A stretch of 64,000 nt of DNA from Sphingobacterium oryzagri. GTDB lineage: Bacteria > Bacteroidota > Bacteroidia > Sphingobacteriales > Sphingobacteriaceae. The stretch lies in NCBI RefSeq assembly GCF_028736175.1, contig NZ_CP117880.1, positions 1-64,000 of the forward strand, written 5' to 3'. Both the position numbers and the translations under genes were made by a program. Shown one piece after another: positions 36,549 to 45,271 of this stretch (position 1 is the stretch's first letter; each line of letters opens with the position of its first letter). A model generated the notes under the pieces. It made no database searches, was not told the origin of the DNA, and worked only from the letters and a program-made list of their open reading frames with translations.

Positions 36549-37044
36549 TTATTTTGTTTTAGCGCGTAACTATTTGATGTAACTTCGACACATGTGCCAG
36601 CAATTAAAAATTCCGCTTGACACCTTTCGATCGTAGGAGCAAACATACGGTGATTCATCTTAAATGATGAAAATTATGATGACCCTCATGCAAGAATAGG
36701 AAATTTTAGTTGCTAAAGGAGCTGTGAGTTATGCAATCGTTCCCGGCAACGATTGCATTTAATTTTATGAATTAGTCCAAAAAAATGTAGAAATTGAGCA
36801 CAGCAAAAATTATAAAGCAAACTTATAAACCGAAATCAAGCAAGTATATCGATACGTTTTTAATTTGGCTAGTCTGTTCACACGACTAATTTTTGCTGCT
36901 TTAGCGAAAAAGTAACGCGACGTATGGATGTTGGTTAAAACAATGAAAGATACAGGCATTATTGCTTTGCTTCAGACGGAACAAATCTGCTAAAAGGAAC
37001 GATTGCTGACAAAAGAATAGAAACAGTAAATACATAACAGATAG
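36549..37044. other. Divergent intergenic region of the pectin locus
   Basis: 496 bp between the pectinesterase and the dehydrogenase genes. It holds one strong dyad (36731-36758) followed at once by a -7-like box (TAATTTTA, 36760-36767) and a lone half-site AACGATTGC (36998-37006). The remaining 270 nt before ATG 37045 are A/T-rich, without a supported open frame; they may be a long leader. Confidence 0.6.
36731..36758. promoter_or_regulatory. LacI-type operator candidate (site 1)
   Basis: Arms ATGCAATCGTT (36731-36741) and AACGATTGCAT (36748-36758), a perfect 11-bp dyad with a 6-nt CCGG-centred spacer. Symmetry around a central CG is typical of LacI-family sites. A regulator of that family is encoded at 50929. 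Confidence 0.65.
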
Positions 37045-38055
37045 ATGAAAAAATTGATTTGTGCCGAGCCAGGTACTTTTGTTTATGCCGATGATGATAT
37101 GCCCAAAGCTGGTGCCGGGCAATCGTTGTTGCGTATTCGTAAGATCGGAATTTGTGGAACAGATATCCATGCATTCGCCGGCAGGCAACCTTTTTTTAAT
37201 TACCCGCGCGTATTGGGTCATGAGGTTGCCGCAGACTATGTCGCTGGTGATGCCGAAGGCTTTTCTCCAGGAGACAAAGTAACCGTCGTGCCCTATTTTA
37301 CCGAAGGAAAAGATATCGCCTCACGCATGGGAAAACCGAATTGTACCGCAGATATGCGCGTGCTTGGTGTGCATATCGATGGCGCGATGGCGGAATATAT
37401 CGTCGTGCCTTCCGCTTCGTTGCGCAAAGAAGAAGGATTGGGATACGATGAATTGGTTTTGGTAGAACCGTTGGCGATCGGCGCGCATGGTATTCAACGC
37501 GGGGGAATCGTACCGGGCGAGTTTGTGCTCGTTATTGGTGCCGGACCAATCGGTTTAGGGATCATTGCGCTATCAAAAATTGGCGGAGCTAAAGTTATCG
37601 CGCTCGACGTAGATTCCGCTCGTTTGGAAACGGCCGCAGCACTTGGCGCTTCCTACACGATATCTGCAAAAGATAGCGATGTTTATGAACAAATCCATAC
37701 GATAACCAAAGGTGATATGCCGACCTTGATTTTCGATGCCACAGGCAATACGATCGCTATTAATAATGCGTTTCAATACATGGCTCACGGTGCTCGTTAT
37801 GTATTGGTCGGATTACAGAAAGAAGAGATACACTTTAGCCATCCGGAGTTCCACAAGCGCGAAGGAACATTAATGAGTAGCCGGAATGCGCTCGGCAGTG
37901 ATTTTGAATATGTGATGGAGCGTTTGAAAGACAAGTCGTTAAAACCTGAACAATTTATTACCCGGCGAGTAAAATTTGCAGACGCGGCCGCGTTATTCGC
38001 AGATAGTACATCGCCCCTCAGCTCCGGTATAAAAACCGTTATCGAATTTGATTAA
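37045..38055 (+). CDS. Zinc-type alcohol dehydrogenase (MDR family), sugar-acid dehydrogenase-like
   Basis: 336 residues. The catalytic zinc site is intact: CGTDIHAF and GHEVAADYV, then LVEPLAIGAHG. The NAD-binding Rossmann motif is VIGAGPIGLGIIAL. Text such as MRVLGVHIDGAMAEY recalls YjjN/LgoD-type L-galactonate or related sugar-acid dehydrogenases. The lobe that normally binds structural zinc (CGxCxxCx7C) reads TEGKDIASRMGKPNC, so three of its four cysteines are replaced. It probably oxidises or reduces a sugar acid from pectin; the substrate is inferred from position only. It precedes the polygalacturonase by 420 bp. Confidence 0.82.
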   Translation: MKKLICAEPGTFVYADDDMPKAGAGQSLLRIRKIGICGTDIHAFAGRQPFFNYPRVLGHEVAADYVAGDAEGFSPGDKVTVVPYFTEGKDIASRMGKPNCTADMRVLGVHIDGAMAEYIVVPSASLRKEEGLGYDELVLVEPLAIGAHGIQRGGIVPGEFVLVIGAGPIGLGIIALSKIGGAKVIALDVDSARLETAAALGASYTISAKDSDVYEQIHTITKGDMPTLIFDATGNTIAINNAFQYMAHGARYVLVGLQKEEIHFSHPEFHKREGTLMSSRNALGSDFEYVMERLKDKSLKPEQFITRRVKFADAAALFADSTSPLSSGIKTVIEFD

Positions 38056-38124
38056 TCGCCAATAAGGGCAATGCCCGAAAATGGATTTAACGCACCATTG
38101 CGTTATCGTTGTTACATCGATCAC

Positions 38125-38160
38125 AGCGCAAACGTTTCCGATAACGTTTGCGCTTTTTTA
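38125..38160 (+). terminator. Hairpin serving as terminator and possibly operator
   Basis: Perfect 12-bp arms AGCGCAAACGTT (38125-38136) and AACGTTTGCGCT (38143-38154) with spacer TCCGAT, then six T. It fits a terminator 70 nt after the dehydrogenase stop. Its core CGTT-N6-AACG matches that of the operator candidate at 36731. Confidence 0.7.
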
Positions 38161-38371
38161 TTTCCATCAAAAGCCGACGAAGCGAATATTTATAACTAAA
38201 TTTCCAAAAAGCCTATTGGGAAGTAGCAAATCGTATATAAAAGATCAGGGAGCACCGACTTGTCACAATATCGTATCAAAAGAAGATGTTATCCATATGT
38301 TGTATTGTTTGTAATATGTTATTTATCAGTTGTTTTTGCTGGTTTTTAGGTGCTGTTTTCGGAAAGATCAG

Positions 38372-38397
38372 GTGCTAATCTCCGGTAACGATTGCAT
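38372..38397. promoter_or_regulatory. LacI-type operator candidate (site 2, degenerate left arm)
   Basis: The right arm, TAACGATTGCAT after a CCGG centre, repeats site 1 almost exactly; the left arm (TGCTAATCT) is two bases shorter than symmetry requires. It abuts a -7-like box, the same layout as site 1, 78 nt upstream of ATG 38476. Confidence 0.5.
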
Positions 38398-38475
38398 AGT
38401 TTTTATGTTGGAATGACCGAGAAACAATGTAGACTTGCTAAAGCGAAAAGCTACCAATTTTAAACAATACAAATC

Positions 38476-40146
38476 ATGATTAATACAATCGCCAAGAGAT
38501 ACGCAAAGTTGCCACTCACCTTCCTGACCGGTTTGTTAAGTATTGCTATATCCTATGGGCAAGAACCTACCAGACCAACGATCAAACAAGTCAGTTTTCC
38601 GAAAGACACGCTTCACATTACTGATTATGGTGCCAAAGGTGATGGACAACAACTCAATACCGAAGCCATCAATAATGCGATTACGGCATGTAGCGAAAAA
38701 GGCGGCGGCGTAGTCGTTGTTCCTGCTGGACTATGGGTCAGCGGGCCGATCGTCATGAAAAATAACGTCAATTTACATGTATCCCGCGAGGCTGTGTTGC
38801 TGTTTTCAGAAGATTTCAACCAGTATAAGCTCGTGGAATCAAACTGGGAAGGAGAACCCGCATGGCGTAATCAAAACCCGATATCAGGTAAAAACCTTGA
38901 AAATATTGCCATCACAGGATCTGGCGTGATTGATGGCAATGGCGGCGCATGGCGCATGGTTAAGCGTAGTAAGATGACCGAAACGCAATGGAAAAATCTT
39001 GTTTCCCAGGGAGGTGTGCTAAACGAGAATAAATCAATATGGTATCCTACCGAGGGGTCGCTACGGGGCGCTCAGCAGAAAAAGGCGGGCATCATGCGGC
39101 CGGGAACAACCGCAGCAGATTTTCAGGATGTTAAAGATTTCCTGCGTCCTAACCTGTTGGTGTTTACACAATGCAAGCGTATCCTGATCGCAGATGTAAC
39201 GATACAGAACTCGCCGGCATGGAATCTGCATCCGCTGATGTGTGAAGATCTTACGCTGCGTAACGTATCGGTACGTAACCCCTGGTATGCGCAAAATGGC
39301 GACGGTGTGGATATTGAATCGTGCAGAAATGTGTTGGTAGAAGACTGCACCTTTGATGTTGGTGATGACGGTATCTGCATTAAATCTGGAAGAGATAAAG
39401 CCGGTCGCGATCGTGGGATGCCGACGGAAAACGTGATCATCCGAAACAACGTGGTTTATCACGCACATGGCGGCTTTGTGATTGGCAGCGAGATGAGCGG
39501 TGGTGCACGCAATATCTGGGTGGAAGATTGCTCTTTTATCGGTACGGACATCGGACTCCGCTTTAAGACGACACGCGGACGTGGCGGCCTGGTTGAAAAC
39601 ATTTTTATCAATAATATCAACATGTTCGATATTCCTGGAGAAGCTATTCTATTTGACATGTATTATGCGGCAGTAGACCCGGTGCCACTGGTTGGTGAAG
39701 AAAGAAGCGATATCGAAACCCGTCGATTGCCGGTAACTGAAGAAACGCCTCGTTTTCAAAATTTTGTGATACGCAACGTGCAAGTGCATGGTGCAGATAA
39801 GGGATTATTCATTCGTGGGCTTCCTGAAATGCATATTCAGCACATACATCTCGAGGATATACATATCAAAGCTAAAAAAGGCATAGAGCTTATCGAAGCA
39901 ACTAATGTGCAGCTCAAGAATATATCGTTAACTGTTTCATCCAGCAATCCGCTTATCCAGCTTGACAACAGTACAAATATTACCATCGACGGACTGACCG
40001 CGGAAAAACCGGTAGATTTATTTGTCAATGTGTCGGGTAAAGCTAGCCGAAATATCCAGCTCACTCGTGTAAAAGCAGATGCGACAAAAAAATGGAGCCA
40101 ATTCACTAACCAAGCAGATCAAAGTGCACTAACGCTTAAAAAGTAA
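38476..40146 (+). CDS. Polygalacturonase (glycoside hydrolase family 28)
   Basis: 556 residues with a signal peptide ending near SYGQ (residue 29). It is a right-handed beta-helix enzyme that hydrolyses alpha-1,4-galacturonan. The N-terminal KDTLHITDYGAKGDGQQLNTEAINNAI and the catalytic series are all present: GDGVDIESCRNVLVEDC, DVGDDGICIKSGRD (paired Asp), HGGFVIGSEMSGG (His) and LRFKTTRGRGG (Arg and Lys). The length and the GSEMSGG segment suggest an exo-acting, periplasmic type. It is followed 8 nt later by the GH105 gene and starts the main catabolic operon. Confidence 0.94.
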   Translation: MINTIAKRYAKLPLTFLTGLLSIAISYGQEPTRPTIKQVSFPKDTLHITDYGAKGDGQQLNTEAINNAITACSEKGGGVVVVPAGLWVSGPIVMKNNVNLHVSREAVLLFSEDFNQYKLVESNWEGEPAWRNQNPISGKNLENIAITGSGVIDGNGGAWRMVKRSKMTETQWKNLVSQGGVLNENKSIWYPTEGSLRGAQQKKAGIMRPGTTAADFQDVKDFLRPNLLVFTQCKRILIADVTIQNSPAWNLHPLMCEDLTLRNVSVRNPWYAQNGDGVDIESCRNVLVEDCTFDVGDDGICIKSGRDKAGRDRGMPTENVIIRNNVVYHAHGGFVIGSEMSGGARNIWVEDCSFIGTDIGLRFKTTRGRGGLVENIFINNINMFDIPGEAILFDMYYAAVDPVPLVGEERSDIETRRLPVTEETPRFQNFVIRNVQVHGADKGLFIRGLPEMHIQHIHLEDIHIKAKKGIELIEATNVQLKNISLTVSSSNPLIQLDNSTNITIDGLTAEKPVDLFVNVSGKASRNIQLTRVKADATKKWSQFTNQADQSALTLKK

Positions 40147-40154
40147 TCAATCTT

Positions 40155-42065
40155 ATGAAAATATATAGCGTTTTATTTGTTTTTCTCTGGTTGATGGTGC
40201 CGACATCGTGGGCCCAAAAAGCAGCATCAGAGCAAATGGCTATCACAGCCATGGACAAGCTTTTTAAAGATTCTCGTTTTACCAATGTAGAAAAAGGGCC
40301 TACCTGGACGTATGATATGGGTGTGGTGCTGGAAGGTATTGCGCAAGTATGGAGTAATACCGCCGATGCGGCTTACTTTAATTATATCAAAGATTGGATG
40401 GACCGGTATGTGGATGATCAAGGCAATATTCGGAATTATAAAATGACCGAATATAACATCGATCACGTAAAAAATGGACGGTCTTTGCTCTTTCTGTATA
40501 AAGTAACGGGTGATCAAAAATACCTAAAAGCCAGCACAAAACTGTATGAGCAGCTACAAAGCCACCCTAGAACGAAGGAAGGCGGCTTTTGGCATAAAAA
40601 AATCTATCCAAATCAAATGTGGTTGGATGGGCTTTACATGGCGCAACCGTTTTACACGGAGTATGCAAGCCTTATGCATATTCCAGCCATTTATGACGAT
40701 GTGGTCAAGCAATTCTCTTTGATGGAAAGCCATGCGCGAGATCCAAAAACAGGTCTTTTGTATCATGGGTATGATGAATCCAGAAAAGAGCGCTGGGCAG
40801 ATGCGGCCACAGGTTTATCGACAAACTTTTGGGGTCGAGGTATGGGTTGGTATGCGATGGCGTTGGTCGATGTATTGGATAACTTTCCGCACGATCATCC
40901 TAGACGAGCCGAACTTATCCAGATTTTAAATCGAACCTTGACAGCTGCTGCTAAATTTCAGGATGCCAAAACCGGTGTTTGGTATGATGTGCTTGACCAA
41001 GGCGCGCGTGAAGGAAATTATCTGGAAGCATCCGCTTCGAGTATGTTTGTATACGCGTTGGCTAAGGCTGTGCGCAAAGGATATGTCGACCGTTCGTTCC
41101 AAAAAAATGCAGATCGCGGATATGCAGGTTTAGTAAAAGAATTTGTGTCGTCAGCCGGTGCTGACCGGATAGATTTAAATCGTATTGTAGAAGTTTCTGG
41201 TCTGGGCGGCACGAAAAAATACCGGGATGGAAGTTTCGCATACTACATAAGCGAGCCGATTAAAACCAACGATCCTAAGGGTGTTGGTGCATTTATGCTC
41301 GCTGCTTCGGAGATGGAGTTTCTAAAAGGGAAGAAGAAAAGAAAGCCGGTCGCCGTAACGCTCGATAACTTTTACAACAACGAATATAAGAAAGACCCGA
41401 CGGGCAAGCCGGCACCTTACCATTATCTTTGGGACGGGCAAGACAACAATGGCTTTTCGCTATTGGGCCGCATATTTGAACAATACGGTGGCAACTTACA
41501 GACATTGCGCACCAAGCCAACAGCTGAAAAGCTAGCCGCCAGCGACATTTATCTGATTGTGGATCCCGATACAGAAAAGGAAACGGCAAAGCCAAACTTT
41601 ATGGACCAGCAGACGGCAAAGGAAATCGCCAAATGGGTACATAAAGGAGGTGTATTGGTGCTGTTACTCAACGATGCAGGAAACTGTGAAATAACGCAGT
41701 TCAACAGCCTTCCGCAGCAATTTGGCATCACCTTTCAGACCGACCTGCGCAATGCGGTGAAAGGAAATCAGTATGCAACAGGCGCTATCAACATTCCGCC
41801 GGGAACGAACATCTTCCACAAGACCAAAAAGATATATATCAAAGAGATCTCGACCATGTTGGTCAAAGAGCCGGCAAAGGTGCTCGTAGCAGACAGTGGA
41901 GATAATATTATCGTGACGGCGAAATATGGCAAAGGAACGGTGTTTGCTATCGGCGATCCATGGTTATACAACGAGTATGTAGATGGGCGTAAGCTGCCGA
42001 GCGAATATCAAAATTTTGAGGCGGCTAACGAACTGGTTAGTTGGCTCGTGGAGCAGACAAAATAA
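40155..42065 (+). CDS. GH105 unsaturated-uronyl hydrolase fused to a DUF4350-like domain
   Basis: 636 residues with a signal peptide ending near SWAQK (residue 21). Residues about 25-395 are a GH105 (YteR/YesR-like) alpha6/alpha6 barrel: WTYDMGVVLEGIAQVW, MWLDGLYMAQPFYTEYA with the catalytic Asp, TNFWGRGMGWYAMALVDVL and YLEASASSMFVYALAKA. Family 105 removes unsaturated galacturonyl residues from pectin fragments. Residues about 400-636 form a second, GATase-like DUF4350 domain (DIYLIVDPDTEKE, WVHKGGVLVLLLNDAGN, GKGTVFAIGDPWLYNEY). No pectate lyase is encoded nearby to make unsaturated ends, so the substrate may come from an enzyme elsewhere. Confidence 0.88.
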   Translation: MKIYSVLFVFLWLMVPTSWAQKAASEQMAITAMDKLFKDSRFTNVEKGPTWTYDMGVVLEGIAQVWSNTADAAYFNYIKDWMDRYVDDQGNIRNYKMTEYNIDHVKNGRSLLFLYKVTGDQKYLKASTKLYEQLQSHPRTKEGGFWHKKIYPNQMWLDGLYMAQPFYTEYASLMHIPAIYDDVVKQFSLMESHARDPKTGLLYHGYDESRKERWADAATGLSTNFWGRGMGWYAMALVDVLDNFPHDHPRRAELIQILNRTLTAAAKFQDAKTGVWYDVLDQGAREGNYLEASASSMFVYALAKAVRKGYVDRSFQKNADRGYAGLVKEFVSSAGADRIDLNRIVEVSGLGGTKKYRDGSFAYYISEPIKTNDPKGVGAFMLAASEMEFLKGKKKRKPVAVTLDNFYNNEYKKDPTGKPAPYHYLWDGQDNNGFSLLGRIFEQYGGNLQTLRTKPTAEKLAASDIYLIVDPDTEKETAKPNFMDQQTAKEIAKWVHKGGVLVLLLNDAGNCEITQFNSLPQQFGITFQTDLRNAVKGNQYATGAINIPPGTNIFHKTKKIYIKEISTMLVKEPAKVLVADSGDNIIVTAKYGKGTVFAIGDPWLYNEYVDGRKLPSEYQNFEAANELVSWLVEQTK

Positions 42066-42114
42066 GAGTAATAGACAATAGGAATTATAAATTAAAAGGA
42101 ATAGAGATTATATC

Positions 42115-43632
42115 ATGTTGCTTTCAAAAGAAAATCTAAAAAAGATAACTTCCAGCGAAATCGAGCTTCCGACCGCTGAAAGCTTTGCACTACCGGAGCG
42201 AATAATACAATTCGGTACAGGTGTATTGTTGAGGGGGCTGCCCGATTACTATGTCGATAAGGCAAATAAACGTGGCGTGTTCAACGGGCGTATACTCGTC
42301 GTAAAATCTACGGCTTCGGCTGGTGCAGACGCATTTGACGAGCAGGATGGTCTTTATACCATCTGTATAAAAGGGCTGAAAGAAGGTGCTGAAATCGTTA
42401 GCTATAGTCTGAACAACGCTATTTCTCGCGTGCTCGCGGCTTCCAGCGATTGGGAACAAATTTTAGCGGCGGCAAGCAACCCTGATTTAACAATCGTTAT
42501 CTCCAATACTACGGAAGTGGGCATTGTATCGAGCAGCGATAAACTACATGATCAGCCGCCTGCATCCTTTCCCGGAAAGTTGCTGGCATTTCTCTATGCG
42601 CGCTATCAATATTTTGATGGAGCTGCCGATAAGGGATTGGTGATTTTGCCAACGGAGCTGATTACAGACAATGCAAAAAAACTGAAAGCGATTATCCACA
42701 GCTTGGCCGATGAAAACAACCTGGGAGAAGACTTTAAAAACTGGATAGATTCGGCCAATGATTTTTGCAATACGCTGGTCGATCGCATTGTTCCGGGAAA
42801 GCTTCCCGCTGCTGAACAAGCAGAAACGGAGGCGTCGCTCGGCTATCAGGATGCGCTTATGATTATGGCAGAACCGTTTAGCCTGTGGGCTATCGAAACA
42901 GATTCCGCTCGTGTGCGTGAGCGGCTGTCGTTTTCTGCGGTAGATAGCGGAGTCGTTTTGGTGCCGTCTATCGATAAGTTTAAAGAGCTGAAATTGCGGC
43001 TATTAAATGGGACGCACACCTTGAGTTGCGCTGCGGCGCTATGGAGTGGCTTTGTCTCGGTTAAAGAGGCTATGAACCACACACAATTCAATCAATTTGT
43101 GCGCGGACTTATGCAGAAAGAAATCGGACAGGCAATGCTCGACCGATCCATCGAACAACAAGATGTTGATACCTTTTCCAATAGTGTGATTGATCGGTTT
43201 AGTAACCCCTTTTTGGAACATCGCTGGGCAAATATCGCGCTTAATTACACGTCTAAAATAAGTTTGCGCAATATCGCGCTGTTAGACAAATGGTATGCTA
43301 AAAAGCAGGAACCTCCACGATACATTGCACTGGGTTTTGCAGCCTATCTTAAGTTGATGAATAGCACACTTCAGGACGACAAGTTTGTACAAAATCAGCA
43401 CGGAGAGACACTTACGTTGCAAGACGAATTTGTTCCCATACTACATAATTACTGGAAAGACCCAAGCACCGTTGTACGCAATGTATTGAGCGATGGTCGT
43501 TTGTGGGGAGAAGATTTATCCCTCTTTCCAGATTTTGAAACTTCGGTTCAACATTACCTGGATCAGATCAATGAAGTCGGCGTATTGAACGCCATAGAAA
43601 AATTAAATGTATCATGGCAAGTAGAATACTAA
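42115..43632 (+). CDS. uxaB: Tagaturonate reductase
   Basis: 505 residues of the mannitol dehydrogenase/UxaB family. It reduces D-tagaturonate to D-altronate with NADH, the second intracellular step of galacturonate use. Landmarks are the N-terminal RIIQFGTGVLLRGLPDYYVDKAN (nucleotide-binding loop), TIVISNTTEVGI, the DFCNTLVDRIVPG segment and the catalytic KLRLLNGTHTLSCAAALW with the conserved Lys/Asn-Gly-His. Its 3' end overlaps uxaA by 19 nt, so the two enzymes are translationally coupled. Confidence 0.93.
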   Translation: MLLSKENLKKITSSEIELPTAESFALPERIIQFGTGVLLRGLPDYYVDKANKRGVFNGRILVVKSTASAGADAFDEQDGLYTICIKGLKEGAEIVSYSLNNAISRVLAASSDWEQILAAASNPDLTIVISNTTEVGIVSSSDKLHDQPPASFPGKLLAFLYARYQYFDGAADKGLVILPTELITDNAKKLKAIIHSLADENNLGEDFKNWIDSANDFCNTLVDRIVPGKLPAAEQAETEASLGYQDALMIMAEPFSLWAIETDSARVRERLSFSAVDSGVVLVPSIDKFKELKLRLLNGTHTLSCAAALWSGFVSVKEAMNHTQFNQFVRGLMQKEIGQAMLDRSIEQQDVDTFSNSVIDRFSNPFLEHRWANIALNYTSKISLRNIALLDKWYAKKQEPPRYIALGFAAYLKLMNSTLQDDKFVQNQHGETLTLQDEFVPILHNYWKDPSTVVRNVLSDGRLWGEDLSLFPDFETSVQHYLDQINEVGVLNAIEKLNVSWQVEY

Positions 43633-45260
43633 AGATACATCCCAAAGATAATGTCTTGGTGGCCTTACAGGATTTATCCAAAGGCGAGCAAATTGTGTTT
43701 GAAGGCATAAGTTATACTTTACAGGATAATATTCCCGCAAAGCATAAATTTTTTATGCAAGACATGGCGCCTGCTACCGAAATTTATATGTACGGTGTAC
43801 TAGTCGGCAAGGCGCAAAGTTTTATTCCTCAAGGCGGACTGATGACCACCGATAACACGAAGCATGCGGCTGATCCTTATGCTTTCCGCCCCTACAATTA
43901 CCACTGGGAAGCACCTGATGTTTCTCGATTTGTCGACCGCACATTCAATGGATACCTGCGTAGCGACGGGCGTGTGGGTACCGCAAATTATTGGCTTTTT
44001 ATTCCGACAGTTTTCTGCGAAAATAGAAACCTCGATGTCATAAAAGAAGCGCTTTACGACGAACTGGGTTATTCCGTGACGGGCAAATATCGTGCATTTA
44101 CACACGAGTTGCTAGCTGCATACCAAGAAGGGCAAGATATGGCAAATGTATCTGCCGATGAATTTAGCCTGGCTACACCAAAGAAAAATCGGGTGTTCCA
44201 AAATGTCGATGGAATAAAGTTTCTTAATCACCAGGGAGGCTGTGGCGGAATACGCCAGGATGCGGCTGTATTGGGCAAGCTGTTGGCGGCGTATGCAGAC
44301 CATCCCAATGTTGCTGGCGTTACGGTTCTCAGCCTGGGCTGTCAAAACCTGCAACTTAACGATCTCTTGAATGACATCAAATTGCGCAATCCGCAATTTG
44401 ATAAACCTCTTTTTGTTTTCGAACAACAGCAGTCTAAAAGTGAAGAGCAGCTTATTAAAGAGGCTATAAAGCAAACCTTCACCGGATTGGTGGAGATTAA
44501 TAAGTTTACTCGGCAGCCAATGCCATTGAGCAAACTTACGTTGGGCGTAAAATGCGGCGGAAGCGACGGTTTCAGCGGAATTTCTGCAAATCCAGCCGTA
44601 GGCTATACATCCGATTTGCTGGTTGCGCTGGGCGGAAAGGTGCTTCTGGCGGAGTTTCCAGAGCTTTGCGGTGCCGAGCAAAACTTAATCGATCGCACAA
44701 TTGAGCCAGCGGCAGCTCATAAGTTTATCGAGCTGATGGGGGCTTATAGTTTGGCGGCAGAGCAGGCCGGCTCAGGCTTTCATATGAACCCGTCTCCAGG
44801 CAATATCCGCGATGGATTAATCACAGACGCGATAAAGAGTACTGGCGCTGCCAAGAAAGGTGGAAATTCACCTGTAGTAGATGTTTTAGACTATACCGAA
44901 GAAGCGATTAAGCCAGGACTGAATTTGGTTTGTACACCAGGAAATGATGTCGAGGCTACCACAGGAAAAACGGCCGCTGGTGCTACGCTTATTTTGTTCA
45001 CAACCGGTCTGGGCACACCCACCGGCAATCCGGTATGCCCGGTTATTAAGGTCGCGACAAACAATGCGCTGGCCACGCGAATGGCTGATATTATTGATAT
45101 CAACACCGGAGCGATTATCGATGGCGAGAAAACCATTGAGCAAATGGGCGAAGACATCTTGGAGTACTGTATCAAAGCGGCCAGTGGTGAGGTCATACCA
45201 AAGGCTGTACAATTAAATCAAGACGATTTTATTCCTTGGAAACGAGGCGTTAGTTTATAA
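43614..45260 (+). CDS. uxaA: Altronate dehydratase
   Basis: 548 residues, the full two-part form: an N-terminal SAF-like domain (about 1-95) followed by the large catalytic domain. It dehydrates D-altronate to 2-keto-3-deoxygluconate using an iron centre. The conserved segments are RSDGRVGTANYW, NHQGGCGGIRQDAAVLGKLLAAYADHPNVAGVTVLSLGCQ, LGVKCGGSDGFSGISANPAVG and FTTGLGTPTGNPVCPVIKVATN; cysteines in these are candidate metal ligands. The ATG at 43614 overlaps uxaB by 19 nt. uxaC follows 11 nt after the stop. Confidence 0.94.
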   Translation: MASRILKIHPKDNVLVALQDLSKGEQIVFEGISYTLQDNIPAKHKFFMQDMAPATEIYMYGVLVGKAQSFIPQGGLMTTDNTKHAADPYAFRPYNYHWEAPDVSRFVDRTFNGYLRSDGRVGTANYWLFIPTVFCENRNLDVIKEALYDELGYSVTGKYRAFTHELLAAYQEGQDMANVSADEFSLATPKKNRVFQNVDGIKFLNHQGGCGGIRQDAAVLGKLLAAYADHPNVAGVTVLSLGCQNLQLNDLLNDIKLRNPQFDKPLFVFEQQQSKSEEQLIKEAIKQTFTGLVEINKFTRQPMPLSKLTLGVKCGGSDGFSGISANPAVGYTSDLLVALGGKVLLAEFPELCGAEQNLIDRTIEPAAAHKFIELMGAYSLAAEQAGSGFHMNPSPGNIRDGLITDAIKSTGAAKKGGNSPVVDVLDYTEEAIKPGLNLVCTPGNDVEATTGKTAAGATLILFTTGLGTPTGNPVCPVIKVATNNALATRMADIIDINTGAIIDGEKTIEQMGEDILEYCIKAASGEVIPKAVQLNQDDFIPWKRGVSL

Positions 45261-45271
45261 AAATAAGAATC

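Larger units (their letters stand above)
38056..38475. other. Intergenic region between dehydrogenase and polygalacturonase genes
   Basis: 420 bp holding the dyad/terminator at 38125-38160 and a strong half-operator at 38381-38397, immediately followed by a -7-like TAGTTTTT box (38397-38404). An open frame of 77 codons at 38081 runs through the dyad and lacks coding character. Confidence 0.6.

Noticed and set aside
36776..37044. Riboswitch before the dehydrogenase gene
   Set aside because: No known aptamer landmarks were recognised; it is kept only as a possible long leader.
38081..38314. 77-codon plus-strand frame between dehydrogenase and polygalacturonase
   Set aside because: It runs through the dyad/terminator and has irregular composition; there is no ribosome-binding or family evidence.
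39061..39468. Minus-strand frame opposite the polygalacturonase gene
   Set aside because: It is antisense to conserved catalytic motifs of GH28, with no start signals or domain-like text.
44112..44681. Long minus-strand frame opposite uxaA
   Set aside because: The plus strand is a complete, well-matched altronate dehydratase; the antisense product has no recognisable features.
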